Assembly: GCA_963277665.1 (NCBI GenBank)
Contig: OY728165.1
Coordinates: 1,755,626,772 to 1,755,690,771 of the forward strand
From: Viscum album
Taxonomy: Eukaryota; Streptophyta; Magnoliopsida; Santalales; Viscaceae
DNA length: 64,000 nucleotides
Reading direction: 5' to 3'
Shown: piece by piece, positions 12,690 through 26,430 of the stretch
Numbering within the stretch: the stretch's first letter is position 1
Layout of the letters: the number at the start of each line of letters is the position of its first letter
The notes under the pieces: generated by a model
Database searches by the model: none
What the model was told of the DNA's origin: nothing
What the model saw: only the letters and a program-made list of their open reading frames with translations
Made by a program: the position numbers and the translations under genes

Positions 12690-15600
12690 ATCCCATGAAC
12701 ATATTGTCCTATATTGGAGAAAGGATATTATTTTCATTGTGGATACAAAGTCAAATCTGATATTGATTCAATGACACACTTAGCTACCTTCATTTCCATG
12801 TGGCTAAGTGGTGACATTATTCCAATTTGTGAGTCCAGAGGTGGTGTAAGGCCGAGGGCTTTTGTTATCGTAATTAAATTAGCATATGGGAAGTATATTG
12901 GGTTTTAAACTCTTGTATTGGAATGAATTTACTATTCTGTACTACATTTATATAATTGGAAGGCTCAATTTAGAATGACAGGGCCATTTCAAGTTTTGTG
13001 GGGATGGATTGTAGCAAACATTTCATCATAATTAGTGTTGAATTCAGTTAGAGTTTTGAATGGTCAATTCTACTCATTTTTATAGAAATATTATTCTATT
13101 CAGCCTCAAAATTTGAGACCTTATGTAGTTCTAAAGGCATTGAATGTATTAGAATAATTCAACTACTTTCATTTTGTAAAACCAAAAACTAAAACATTTA
13201 TGGGTAATGGTAAAGAAAATAATTATGAGACGATGTCTTATATGATGGAATTCAGGGATGGTGTATTATTAACTCGGATTTATGTTGATATTATCTATGA
13301 GGCTTATATAACTTATAGGATTTATCATCTGTTCAAATGTCTTCAACAATCAAACACTTTTCCGCCGACATATGTTAGACATGAGAAACACCCAATTAGA
13401 GGGAGACAATTATGGATTCTAACAACTTTAGAGGCATCCCAATTGTCGATTATGTTACCTACACTAAATGCATCCATCAGATCAGAAGATGGATATGCCA
13501 TGGATTGGGCTCCTTCATATCCCAAAGGGGATTTGAGGAAAGGAATATATCAAATGGTAGCTACAAATACAGTTTTGCATGGAAATCATGGTAAAAGTCC
13601 AACTCCATCGATGATATAGAATTTTTAGTGGTTTTAGAGCCTTTAATATAATCCTACAAGAAGTATACCAGGAAGACAAAGGCTAGAGATGAAATACCTC
13701 AAATGCTAGGTCGATCCAGTTGCTGCCCTAAAAAATATCTTCATTTTTTATTTGATGAAATTTTTGAAGAAGAAAGGAGGCATGAAGATGATCACCAGTT
13801 AGAAGGTGTTGAATCTCATCCAAAATCAACCTTACTGAGATGAAAGTATATTCCTTTTTCAACCATTCATTATTAGTAGAGTGTGACCCGTGATATTAAG
13901 GATACATGGGCATTCCTCTAGCGCGGAATTCGAATACCAGATGGGGGTGACATGAAGTCACATTCTGATTGAAATCCAGTTAAAAAATGGCTGATGTATA
14001 AGAGTATATTACAGTGATGGAGGTTTTTATATATTCAATTATTGAAAAAATACGAACCTCTAAACAAGTATATCATACGATAGACATATGAGTACATGAA
14101 GGGTTAATTATCGACCCTGAGGAGGAGTGGGATATTTATGTGGATACTGATAATGCATTTTCCTTTTCTTCTATGTCAACACTATTTATCATTCATAATA
14201 ATTAGTCTTGATGAAAAATTATTTGTGCCGCTTGAGTTTAGGGAAATAAACTCTGGAGCAGTTCTTGAATCCCCAATGTATAGGCCTATAGGCTCTCCTA
14301 TCAACACATAAAATTATCCTTCTAAGTCTACAGAACATTCTCCAGGAGCGAGGATCATGACATGGGTAGTGGAGATGGATAATCCTCTTCCATTTCCTCA
14401 CATTTCTCATGCCATGAGGAGTGTTTCAATTTCTACCAAATCATATGAAAAGAAACACAGTGGAGCAATGAGATTGGTCTGAAGTGTTCAACAAAGGAGT
14501 ATGTATTTGTACTGTCCTAAGGGAATAGTAATTTACTCAATGCACTCTTGTAATCACATTTAAGATCATGCCTAATCTGTGTCTCTTTCTTCTCTCAATG
14601 GAATAAGAGATGATTCTTCTAGACCAGATATGGAAACCACAGGAGAAACCCAAGTTCATCATGATGGATACATTATCTTAAAATATAAATCATTAAATGA
14701 TTCCTCTGTACCCACTCTTGGATCTACTGAGAGAAAGAAAAGTCATTGTAAGATCAAATACAATTCACATTAATATTAAATCAAATAATTTATAATATTA
14801 TTATTTTTCAACATATCCAAAATCAATTTCCTTTTCCAATGGGTCTTGTATTGACCATTGTTGATATATTTATTTCATTAGAAGGAAGTAATGTAGACCA
14901 AGGAAATCTAAAATAAATACTACTATTGGCCCAAACCTTGCAATATCTGAGGATGCTATACCAATTGAAGTTCCAATGGAATAGAATTTCATTGGTACCA
15001 ATTTCGGCATCAACCAACATTTGTTGGATAACTTAAATAGTGAGTATTCTATAAGATTCCATGCTATATACACTAATATGATGGAATAACTTAATTAAAA
15101 TATAGATATTCCTAGATCCATCAAGGAGTTTGGTGATTTTCATGAATAATTTCAAGGACTAATGTCCTTATTCATGAATTTTCCATAAATTTTTTTTTAT
15201 TTACATGATTCTTTACATAAAAGTTCACCTTGTACAACTTTATCTACACAATATGTTGCAAAACTCTTTAGGAACATGGAATTCCACTCTATCCTTTTTC
15301 TGTTGTAGTTGGAGAAATACCTATACAGGACCCACCATCATGAGATGCTCTAGAGTCTTTAATTATGATAACTGGAAAAACTCATGAGAGTGCCCCTTCT
15401 CAAGATACATATAGTCAACATGTTGAAGCTATGAATACTGGGGATTAATCCAAACATGTTTCCCACTTATTATTGGGTAAATGTCATTAGTTTTTAGTAT
15501 AATACTATTTTTCATCCATTTTTCTGAAATTTACAGTGGCCATGATTTATTATTTAGGTACACCAGCTTCCACAGTTAGATTTCATGATGAAGCTTTCAT

Positions 15601-16300
15601 GTTGGCTCATACATCAATAGAAGTTGAAGAATCTAATGTTCGTAGAGAAGCAGAACAAGGTTTGTCCTTATTTGATCGGATGGCAAAGTACATTTTACCT
15701 CTTGTTTTTGACTCAGATTCAAACTTATACATGCAATAATATCTTGGCATGGCACGTAAGAAGAAATGGAGACATATCTGGAGCATAATTGTTGAGAAGC
15801 CTTTAGATGAAATAATGTCCCATTTTTCCTATCTCCAAACATTTTTTTTCATATTAGGAATTTGTGGTTTTAATTATAGACTAGTCTATGATGAAATGAA
15901 TGAGACCATTCACTGATGGTAGTAGGACCAGAAGATGCAGAAAATTTTGAAATTGAAAAACAGGTAATCAATATAGAGATCTTCCAAGCTGACTTAGATA
16001 AGGCAAAGGCATATCTAAACAAGATATAAATCGAAATCAGTAATCAAATTAAAGAATCCACTAATGAGTCATTATATATACAACATCAACTGGATTTGGT
16101 TCATAAAAAACATGAGAAATTGAACTATACATTGGGAGAAACCCAATTAGTAGGTATAACCACCATTTCAACATCTAATAAAGCAGTTCATTAGGCCGAG
16201 GCTGGAGCTACTCAGCTATCTCAACATCAATGGGAAGCTGATAGGTCTTATGATGTTGGTCAAAATGTGATGATTCATGATGATAGTTTATTTTAAAACA
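12690..16300 (+). pseudogene. Antisense ORF relic in E3, plant mobile domain-like with coiled-coil tail
   Basis: Broken plus-strand frames run opposite to E3 gag-pol, between pol and the 3' LTR. At 12,756-12,907 the text THLATFISMWLSGDIIP, then GGVRPRAFVIVIKLAYGKY, resembles the HLAxFLxxWLxxxVFP..VRPxxFxMAxxxAxG core of plant mobile domain (PMD) proteins. Frames at 13,200-13,619 (139 residues) and 15,536-15,739 continue in the same strand. At about 15,915-16,130 a Lys/Glu/Gln-rich, helical stretch (QADLDKAKAYLNKI, then YIQHQLDLVHKKHEKLNYTL) looks like a coiled coil. PMD sequences are known from plant proteins such as MAIN/MAIL1 and from transposons; extra antisense frames are known in Tat elements such as Grande. 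The assignment is a judgement by eye. Frames are interrupted by many stops. Confidence 0.5.
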
Positions 16301-16911
16301 TGATAGAGAGGCTCCATTGTGTGGATGTACATCTAATTTTATATAAATTAAAGAAATTTTTTCATCAATCATATATGTTCTCATTGTTGATTTTTTATGG
16401 AAATATTATAGTTTTTAAATGATGATTACTTTTTTTAACATCAAACCTTCATGCTAAATAATCATGATTACAATGACAAGAATGTGGGTTCTTACAATTT
16501 TCATATTGTGTTGATGGGGTAAATGATCATAGGTTGATTTGTTTTATGGGGTTTTATCGACAACCCAAAAACATCAAATATTTTGATTTCTTATTGATCA
16601 ATATTACCAAAATCATAAAAAATGTCTGCTTACTGATCTAAGACACAACTTTAGTTTAGAGTGCCCTATGTGGGTTTTCAATCTAGTGAGTACTATGTAT
16701 TTTTTTGGAATTTTTTATTCAGGAATGTATGACTATAAAGGTATAATAATTAAAGTCAAAATGGATTTGACCATAAATTTTTAAATTATATCCCAAACAA
16801 GACTCAGAGACAAATAAATGATTTAATATTCATTAGATATTACTAAGAGGAATCTTGATCCATGATTTTTATGGTCATAAAATTTAAAACTTATATCAAC
16901 ATAACGGGAGT

Positions 16912-18720
16912 TTTGTCAAAGAATGAAGATACCATTATTTTGAAAACATGTTATGGTAGTTGGGTTATGAAGGGCCAACAACGGCATATACTACATAGCC
17001 ATATAATGGAATATTTTGACTGATAAGCCCATTATGTAGGAAAATTATGCAAGGCCACATAAACGGCATGTACTGGATAGTCAAGTATAAGATTTCTTAA
17101 GAATTTAACATTTTACTATTAATAGAAAGGGGAAAATAAGATTTGGATGACTCAAGACCATAATGGGTGGCTATTCGAAGGAATGGGATCTTATGAATAA
17201 AATGGTATTTTATGCTGACATATGTCATGAATAGAAAAACCATTTCAATAAAAATTTGGGTTTTGAAGAATTGTTAAAATTAACCAGAAAATGGATTTTT
17301 GATATAAAACTATGTAGTTTTATGTCATGCAGTAAGGACATTATTCTCTTCAATTTTATGCCATGATGTGTGGACATTTTACGGTGTAGTTTTATGTCAT
17401 GCAGTGAGGACATTGTACTATGGATTTAATTTAATATCATTTAGTTTGACCAATGGTTTGAGACTCCTAATTTCTTGATAATTTTTTGGATACATACTAC
17501 CATATTTAGGCATGGAAGGGAATGTTGTAAATGGTGATTTGGGAATTTCTAAATCTGAATAATGATATGGGAAGTGGTTAAATGCATTAGAGGAAGTATT
17601 TTCCAAGAACGAAGTTAACATTATTTGAAAAAACCATTATGGGGGTTGTGCTATGTACGTCCAACTCGGGTACATGCTTCATATCCATATATTTGAATCT
17701 GTTGACTGATAGGCCCATTTTATTGGAAAAATTTATTCAATGCCAACTAAGGGCACATAATGCATTGTCAAGAAAAAAGCGCTCATAAAAATTTAACATT
17801 CTATTGATAAAATCGAAATAATGTTTATGTAAATTCATAATTTTTGAAGCACAGAGCTTTGTTAATGACGAATGTTACCTCAATATGTAGAGGGTATTTC
17901 CATCCAATATTTCAAAATAATTGGATGAATAGTACTTCTATGATGGAATGACCCAGACATATGAGGTATGGTGTTTGTAGATTAAGGTAATACAATAGTT
18001 CCCAAAAATGGAAATAGTATATGTTATGTGGCCACATGATTCCATGTTTATTTCATATTGCTTTGAACACATGGTGAGGGAAATGTGTAAACCATGGTTT
18101 TGAAGAGATTCGGATTGAGAAAAAGATAATGTGACAAGTATATCTGAATGACTGTTTTAAAATAAAGATTCTTGTTTATTGTTATCAATGTTTGAAGGGG
18201 ACAAAGATACTATATCCAAGAACAAAATTAACATCATTTGACAATCCCATGATGATGTTTTTGTTGTATCAGGTCTACTGGGGATATAATAAATTTCCAT
18301 ATGGTGGCATATTATTACTAACACACCCGTTAGGTAAGAAACTTATGCAAGGCCACCAAAGGAAACATACTGCATAGTCAAGAAAATGATTTCTCAGGTA
18401 TTAGGAACATTGTCAAAAAACCATAAGAATGATTATGAAGATCTATAAAATATTCATGATTATGAGTGTGAAATATAGAAAAGGCTATTATCAATGAACT
18501 TAAGAAATATTTGAATCAATATTCTCCATGAATCTGATACCCTTTACATAGATCTGACTCATATGTAAAATAGTGACTTTCTTTATTTTCTTTTGAAATT
18601 AATATTTTGATGTGATGTTTAAAGTCGTTCAGCGAGGACAATATATAGTGCAGTTTTAATCCATCCAGTGAGGACATTGATAGCCCCATAAGAATTTAAG
18701 ATACACTATTTATATAAATA
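16912..18720. repeat. Three tandem copies of a 0.6-0.7 kb unit in the E3 3' region
   Basis: Units begin at about 16,912, 17,597 and 18,210, each with a variant of AAGAAyGAAGwTAmCATyATTTGA, then TTGTG/TTGGGTTATG, GACTGATAGGCCCATT and GGAAAAATTTATGCAAGGCCA, and a stretch ending in GCATAGTCAAGAAAA. Periods are about 685 and 613 bases. The region lies between integrase and the antisense relic, i.e. the 3' untranslated part of E3, where Tat elements are known to carry variable tandem repeats. Confidence 0.65.
17300..17420. repeat. Short tandem motif GTAGTTTTATGTCATGCAGTGAGGACATT
   Basis: Three head-to-tail copies starting near 17,310, 17,345 and 17,383 of a 30-40 base unit centred on TTTTATGTCATGCAGTGAGGACATT. 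Diverged single copies recur at 18,620, 18,650, 19,500-19,600 and 19,659-19,725, so the motif is scattered through the whole E3 3' region. On the minus strand it gives a repeated MSSLHDIKLH-like peptide by chance. Confidence 0.65.
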
Positions 18721-19754
18721 ATCTGGTTCCTAATAAATAATCCCATGTGAGCTATGCTTGGTGTGAGAAACAAGGAGCATAAAGGGATTCATCAATAACA
18801 CAAAGGAGACATAAGTGATGAATAAGTGTGTTATATTTCCATGACGTTTAACATCCAGAGGTAAGGATGAAGATAAAATTATGTGAAAAGAATGACATAT
18901 TGTAACTGGACTATGAGATATACCCAACAGTCATTGTGTGTCTTGTTGGGGGGAATAATCAAGCCATACGTTGTTCTTTAAACATTTCCTATGTAGGTTT
19001 GATTCTTATATAATGAATGAAGGTATTTTTTTATATCATGGTTAGGACCTAGATTGGAGATCAAAGTGTCCTTACCATCACATATAGATCATTATCAAGC
19101 TGTATGTAGTTCTTTAATCATTCGTTTCCAACACCAATCGAATTCGACATGGGAGAGAGGGGGTTTAACACATTCTAGAAGATTGTTTAAATTTAAGACA
19201 GAATATAGTATAAAAATAAAATCATGCATCTTAATAGAGAACTTTTTATATATCTGGTTCATATAGAGGAAAAGAAAAAGGGAAAAAAATTTGGTTGCAG
19301 CTAGTCCCAATATTTGAGATCTATGCATCTTTACGTATCTCATATAGATGATAATAAAATCATACATTGTTCATTAGATAAATTCCCTATGAAGATGTGA
19401 TTCTGATATAGAAAACAACGGGACTCATGTGACACTAAGGAGTAGCAACGATGTCCATAATTATGGCTTTTGGATTCCCCTAATGTCATGTAGAGAATAT
19501 ATTAACCATACAATTTAATGTCATGTAACGAGGATAAATGATGTCATGTATTTTAACGTTGTGAAACCAAGACAAATATGATACACATTTTAATGTCACG
19601 AAACATTAATGCATATAGTTGTTATAATTTTTTTACATCTTAAAACTAAGACTTTGTACTGTGTAGTTTTAAGAATTACAGTAAGGACATTAGGGGATTT
19701 TTAGTTTTCAATCATGCAGCGAGGATGATGTATGCAACTATGCAAATTATTTCT

Positions 19755-20760
19755 TCAATAATCCCACATTCGATGGAGTTGTAATAAACTCTCCATCAAT
19801 TGAGAATAAGGCATAAGATTCTTTTTAGTAGACATTTTGTATGGATTAAGGACCTTCCAACATTTTCTCACGCATTGGAGGATTCTTTCCAGGTATCAAT
19901 GGAGTCTTGAGGACCAATACCAATTCTCCTTGAAGAAATAAACAGAGGATAAAATTATTATTAAAAGCTTGTGCTGTTCTATTTTGATAGACATCAAAAT
20001 GATGAGATGTACGAAATATTTTTTGATCTAATCATTCCAGTTCATTATAAAATTTCAGATACCTCTCATCTATATACAATTTATCACAGATTCCAACTCT
20101 GAGTGAAGGTAATTTCATTTAAATTAGAAAAACATCCCCTCTTCTATATACCAATAATTAAGGGGTTTCCTAGCTAGCAGTATCGGTGGTAGTCGGATAA
20201 GCCCATAAATCATGCAAAATTTTAGGAGGGAATGATTTTTTTCATTATCCACCATCTTTTGGAGTATATGTGATAAGGTCTTATTGAAATCCTCTATCTG
20301 TCCATTGGTCATGGCATGATATTGAGATGAATGGTTGGATTTGATATTGTGCTCCTTATATAAGTTCAATACACCAAAAAATAGAAATTGGTTCCATTTA
20401 TTATTAATATAGCATGAGGGAAACTAAATCTAGTGAAGATGTTATTTTTGATAAATCTAACAATACTTTTGGCTCTAACTTATTTGAGAGGAATTTCCTC
20501 AACCCCTTAGAAAAATAATTCAATAGTAATAAGAATATACTTAAACTGCTTACCTATAGCTGGAGGATAGGGGTCTACTACATCTATTCCCCATGTGGAA
20601 ATTTTCCAAGAATATATAGTTGTTTGTAGCTACACTGGGGTTTGATGAATGAAGTTGGCATGCACTAGGTACAGATAAAATTTCATAGTGAAATCTGTGA
20701 AATTCTGTCTCATTGAAGGAAAAAAGTATCCAAGCCATCAGATTAGATCAGAAAGCCAAT
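19755..20760 (-). pseudogene. E3 integrase relic (Tat type)
   Basis: The catalytic core is readable on the minus strand: ANFIHQTPV (about 20,660-20,635), then FSTWGIDVVDPYPPAIG (about 20,605-20,540), which corresponds to the MWGIDVIGPI..P motif with the first catalytic Asp. Next is HNIKSNHSSQYHAMTNGQIE (frame 20,124-20,369), the HSTPYYPQGNGQAE region with the catalytic Glu, followed by NKTLSHILQKMV. The C-terminal part (20,120-19,755) reads as KFYNELEWLDQ.., NRTAQAFN, GELVLVLKTP, and ends PSNVGLLKK. The order is as in Tat/Retand integrases. Stops and one or more shifts break it. Confidence 0.75.
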
Positions 20761-21333
20761 CCACAGACTAGTGAGCAGCACTTGTTCTTGAATATACTTC
20801 TTTCATAACTGCTATAATTTATTCTCTATTAATTCATCTCAAGAGGATTCTAACGAAGCATTGTTGGGGGTGGTTCTTCTAGTGATCTAGACTATCATAA
20901 AGAGAAAAATTGGATTCTCATGATAGGATATATTCTTTTTCATCCCAATCTTGTTGAAGTAATCTATTTTGAAGATATTCTATGATGGGTGTTTTCAATC
21001 CCATGGTATGACCATATGGCTATAAAATAGTGATAATTTCATTAATCTCGGCCATTTTTATTTGAACAAAAGGTGAAACTATATGATGATGAGCTATGAT
21101 GATGACTATCTAATCCCTATTTCGGTCTGGAAATGCCAAAACTACATTATCCAATTCATATACATGTGCATTTTGTGATCACGGGACGTAATACAATGCT
21201 AGATCTGAGGGATATTTGTCCACAAAACCTCTAGAGTAATAAAACATAAGGATTAACACTTGTTTTCTGATATAATATTCCCCATTGATCTATTTGATGA
21301 CTAATTATGAATCACCATTCACATTCAAGTGGT

Positions 21334-21519
21334 TCACATGCACCTAAAGTGCCAATTATAAACATGCCATGAGATCTGGATATTATGATTCATTGTTGGT
21401 ACTGACATCTGATAACAAGAATTAGTAAGGCAATAACATTTTTCATGTGAAATAAAGACAATTCCTAACCCATATTTTTTGAGTTTAGGGTTATCTATTC
21501 TCATCCCCGTTGATCTCAT
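21334..21519 (-). pseudogene. E3 RNase H relic
   Basis: The frame contains NPKLKKYGLGIVFISHEKCY, matching the GxGIVFITPExxxxPYSF start of the RNase H found in Tat-lineage elements, with text in the place of the CTNNxAEYEAL motif following in a decayed state. It lies between reverse transcriptase (22.2-22.7 kb) and integrase, the expected order on the minus strand. Tat elements can carry an additional archaeal-type RNase H; which type this is cannot be told here. Confidence 0.6.
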
Positions 21520-22149
21520 GAAGGCACCATCAATGTCCTTTTCTTTTGTTTGGGATTATCCTGAATAAAGAAGTCCTCTTCATCATGATGTTCATCATTC
21601 AAATGATGTATCTTTTGTAGTTGAATGTTCAGTAAGGAATTCAGCCAGATCTTGTCCTTTTATTGACTTATGGGGCACAAAATAGATATCAAACTATTGA
21701 AAAATAACTTCCCACCATTCCAGACACCCTATAAGTAAAGGAAGACTATGGATAAATTTGAGCGGGTTATAGTGAGATACCAATTGGACCTCCTGATGTT
21801 GAAGGTAGTGCCTCAATTTCTAAACTGAAAAGATTAATACCATTAAGAATTTTCAATACTTCAATATCTTGTTTCTTCATCAAGAATAGTTCGACTGAGA
21901 CAGTAAATTATGTTCTTATTCCCAGAAATGTTATTTTGGGCAAGGAAGGAACCTAGTGATCGCTCTAACACTGTCAAATAGTGAATAAGTATTCATCCTT
22001 AAAAATGATTAATTAGTACTAATAGACTCAGGAGATATGTTTTGGGGGTATGAAATGGTTATTGTATGGGTTCATTCGATTGATAGGTGACTCCATTCTT
22101 CATTAATATTGTGATGGTAAAACACATCCCTTCCAAATTGGATATAAAG

Positions 22150-22680
22150 CACAGATTTTAGGTTAAGTGTCCATGGATCCCTCTTAATTCATTCAATTTT
22201 CATGGAGATGACATACGAAGGATTTTTTTATTAGGATCATCTTCTATGCCACGATGGCATACAACAAATCCAAGGTATAATCCTGAGGTTACTCTTAAAT
22301 CAAAATTCAAGGGTTTTATCTTCAAACTGTGTTGTCGATGTTTATTAAATGTGGTCTCTAGATCAACCAAGTGATTTGAAAATTATTTGAATTTGACCCA
22401 AAAATCATCCACATAAAATTCAACATATATATTCCAAATAAGGGTTTGAAGATATTGTTCATGGCTTGTGGATACGTTGCACATGAATTCATTAAAGCAA
22501 AGGGAATTACCCGATAGAATAACAAATATTGACGGGATTTGAGGGCTTTAGATTTTTCATCCTATGGGGCCATATGGATGTGATTATACCCTAAGTTGAA
22601 ATCCATGAATAAAAGAGATACATAACTAGATTTTCCATTAATTAAAAGCACTGTGATCGGAACTGGAAAATCATCTTTAA
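22150..22680 (-). pseudogene. E3 reverse transcriptase relic
   Basis: The catalytic YVDD box is intact as codons at 22,404-22,415 (minus). It is preceded by NIYVEF and followed by HLVDLETTFNKHRQHSLKIK, PLNFDLRVTSG, LGFVVCHRGIEDDP; these correspond to HLxDLxxTFxxLRxxxLKLNP, KCAFGVxSGKFLGF and VxxRGIExxP. This is the palm/thumb part of a Tat-type reverse transcriptase. Internal stops show the copy is dead even though the active-site box survives. Confidence 0.75.
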
Positions 22681-22699
22681 GAAAATGACAGTTTTATTT

Positions 22700-25028
22700 T
22701 TATGGAAAACAAAAATGAAGGGTTTTTACATCAGAAATAAGACTTGGAATTTTTGTATAATTAAAAGAAAATATATCTCGATGTTTCCATAGAAAATAAG
22801 TATTCATATTTTTCTTCTTTAGAAGTCATGGGCGCACTAATTAGAGTGTCGTGTGGTTCTTATTCTATATCCAGATTTATTTCTATGAGCTCATCCATAG
22901 GGATAGATTCACCTTCCTCAAATGCTAGAGGAGCATCCCTAAGATATTCCTCTTCTTCTTCATTAGGTGTTATTTATTTTGTTTCTACTTGAATAGAATA
23001 TTTTGAAACAAAGCATTCAAACTTATGAGAGGAGCCGGTATGTGAACATCCTAAAGAATATGCCTCCATTTTGGACCCTAATAATGATTCAGGATCTGTT
23101 GGGGTAATAAAGTTGATATGATGGATTTTTAATAAACATATTTGTCTTCAACTATCATTTCTACAACATCTTATATTATTATTAATGAATTAGAGACTTT
23201 CAGTCGTTCAATTGATGAAATAAGGACATCTCCATTTAAGATTCCATCACCACTTGGTGAATCATCAATTTCCTCTATGTTTTCAGGCTCGATTTCCATG
23301 ATTGACATTATGGATGTTACTGGGAAAGTTATTGGATTTGATTTTATCATTTTAATTTTATAATTTGGTACCACATTATCTATACTCAAATGTATGAATG
23401 GGTTTTTTGGTATCTTTTCTATTCAATTCGGATGATTATCTCTAGTTATTTCTTTTGTCATGTACATCTATCCCTTTGTGTGATAAAACATTATCACAAT
23501 TTATTAAGATTCACCCATTTTAAATGAATCCATTTCACTATAAAATCTCCCAATATGACCATTGAAATACTACCTAAGAAATTGGTGGTATGACAAAGGT
23601 ATGTCAATATGTTGTTGTAGCCATGGCCTTCCAAAAGAATGTTGAAGGTTGTCTCCTGATGAAAAACAATGAAATTAGAATTAGATACATGATCTCCAAA
23701 CTGAGATCTGAGTGTAATCGCGACCAAAGGTACTTGATCTTTTTTTTAATTTAATTGCAACATTAATTTAGAAGGTGATAAGATATATTCAGTTAGTCCC
23801 GATCATCAAAGTGTACGAATGGGAATGAGGTTGACTCCAAAAAAAATTATCAATGAAGGCTTGTTGGATATCTATATAATTTACCTTTCCAGATAGATAA
23901 AGGGTTCTAATATTTCCATTTAAAAATTAATCTTTATCGTCATCTGTAAATGATTTGATTTCATGACATTCAGAAGGATCACTCTCTATACGGTAAACAG
24001 TAGTTGTAGAAACATCAGTTTCAAACTCTTGAGGAAATAAAAAATCATCAATAAGTGATTCTCGAAGATCGTGTGACATATTTTTGAATCCAAAACTGAC
24101 AACTTGGTGGGTATATTGTCCAATTTTATCAATAAATCATACTTTTAGTCCGAAGTTCAATGCTTCCCAAAATGGAGATGCAGTTTTCAGGTTCCCTTAA
24201 AGTTGATGCTTCTGATGTCGATGTACCTTGTGTCGGAGAAGAAGCCATAAATACTCATGGATTTGGTATGTTATACTTATTATGTCTATTATCGTAATGA
24301 GAAGAATATTGTATAACTTCCAATCGGCCCTCCAAAATAATCAGGTCATGATAGAACTTGTCTTGTGTGGAAGAATCTTCTTGTTCTTGTGGATCCTGCT
24401 AAAGTTCTCTTCCATGAGTTTCTGCCACATACATGATTCGAGTATGGATAGAGTTTAAATAGTTTTTATACAATACCCACATCTTCCCATGTATCCTTGA
24501 CCTTGTACTCTTCCTATGGTTCCCCAATTAAGTATAACGAAATCATGCTCATTATAATCAGAATCACTATTGGAATAAAGATCTGTTAAGTGGATGATGT
24601 TGACGAACCAAAAATCAATTCTTCCTTAGATGAATATTCTTCCAGACAAGTTGGTTCTGGTTATACTGTTTGGTAGGGAAGTGCCCGTTCTTTTGAAGTA
24701 GATGTCATGAAATCATCTAGGGTCAAGGATAAATTTGGCATTAACATTAGCTCAGCTTCTTTTTACTTCTCTTTATCCTTTTGATCACCTCATTTCTTTG
24801 AGGATACACCTTTTCAGGAAGATGGTCTTGTTGTGGAAAAAGTGGCAGAAGACACAATGAGTTGTTTCAACTGTTCTTATAGAATTTCATGAGTTTGGTT
24901 GATCATTTTCTTAATCATCAATTCCTCATATTTCTAAAAAAATTTATTTTTATCTTTTTTTCATTTGATTTCTTCCTCAGGATCAGTTGAATTAACAAAT
25001 TATATATGAGCTGATGAACTTTTCAGTT
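22700..25028 (-). pseudogene. E3 protease / N-terminal pol region, decayed
   Basis: By position between Gag and reverse transcriptase this should hold the protease and the connecting part of pol. The longest minus frames (23,171-23,389 and 23,494-23,727) are 72 and 77 residues. I could not find a convincing D-T/S-G protease triad. In Ogre elements this is also where an intron lies; I cannot recognise splice sites in the decayed sequence. Confidence 0.4.
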
Positions 25029-26430
25029 TCACTTTTCGATAGTGTACAATTTTATTCCAGATTTATTCAAAACCAAACATTCATGGATGGGATGCACCAA
25101 AATCTGGTGAAAGGGACAATAATTCGGACGATCTTCATCTCTTTCATAGTTTGGTTTCATCGTATTTTTCAACTGAAGAATTTTTATTAGATACAAGATA
25201 AAGTAACATGGAACTTGTTCAATCCAGAAGATAAAAAATATTATTTCAAATTCGTCAAAAAATTTCTGCCTTTGATCTATTAGATCATTTTGGGGAGGCA
25301 TTCATTTCTGGTTACACTCGGGAGGCGGAGTCCTTCGACATGATGAATTATTTGAAGTGGATGTAGGTATTGGGGATTTCATTAGTGTAACAGTAGTATC
25401 CTCTTATTTACATGTTCACCATCCCATAGTTGATGTAATTACATGAGTTTTAGACATAGTTTCTACAATAAACACTTATATTTATTGAAAAATTTAATTA
25501 CTATCTCAAAACCCTCCTATGTATTTTATAGGGATTAGTGGAGTGTGTAATTCATCAAGAGGATTTTCAACAAAAAATGGTAGAAACACTTCTTGAGTGT
25601 GTCCCAAAAATAAGGAATTCATTAATCCATTCCATCGAGCAATGAAATATGAAACCCTTATATTCACCCTTTGATTGCAATTGGTGAGAGAAAAAACATT
25701 CTTCTTATGTAGCATTTTGTAAATTGAAGATGTAATTTCGGACATAGATATTCCCATCTAGTAATTGACCGATATTGTAAACTTGTATACTAGACAAAAG
25801 ATGGTCCCTATAATTACTTCACAAATCACTTGACTGTTACGTCATATTTTTGATGAGGAGTTCACATCATGGGATCACAACAAGAAACTAAACGTGTGAA
25901 GTGTTGTTATGTATCTCCCAAACCATTAAAGATTGGAAACGTGGTGTTAACAAAATTTGGTGGGGGGGGGGAATCATGTCCACCCATTCAGGGAATGATT
26001 TCTTTTCCATTAGAAGTAGAGTAGGTTGTTCCTCCATATCTTCCAATCAATTTGATAATTCCCCAATCATTTTCATATGAATTTGGGGAATATTCAGATG
26101 ATCTAGATCATATGAAGTTACAACAACTTGAGCTTGAGATGGTTCAATGACCATAATAACAACTAGTGATGACTCTAGTATTTTCCATGGATAACCCATA
26201 AGAACAAGCATATCATGACGTGTTTAATACTTCCCTTTCTGTGTACCCAATGTAGGGAATTAATTATCCGCATATGTAGTTACCACAAATCCTCTTTGAT
26301 GAGGAGCTCCTACATGATGTTCAATTTGAGGATCTTCCTGGGGAGTGTGTCTAGATGAAAGGATGCATCGATGTAACTCTATATTGAGTCTTTTCAACTC
26401 TTTCATAGATGCTTCATGTTATGAAAATAT
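25029..26430 (-). pseudogene. E3 gag relic
   Basis: Sense is minus. The N-terminal part reads EASMKELKRLNIELHRCIL and HHVGAPHQRGFVVTTYADN (about 26,400-26,260). The capsid region (about 25,960-25,500) reads TPRFQSLMVWEIHNNTSH (for FxGxGDPxxHIxxF) and later VSYFIARWNGLMNS and FFVENPLDELHTPLIP, the usual ..YIxRWRxLxxx segment. The C-terminal part (25,301-25,029) has YCPFHQILVHPIHECLVL, the YCxxHxxxxHxxxxC motif of Tat Gag. A run of ten G bases at 25,962-25,971 lies in the capsid frame and is a likely shift point. Confidence 0.65.
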
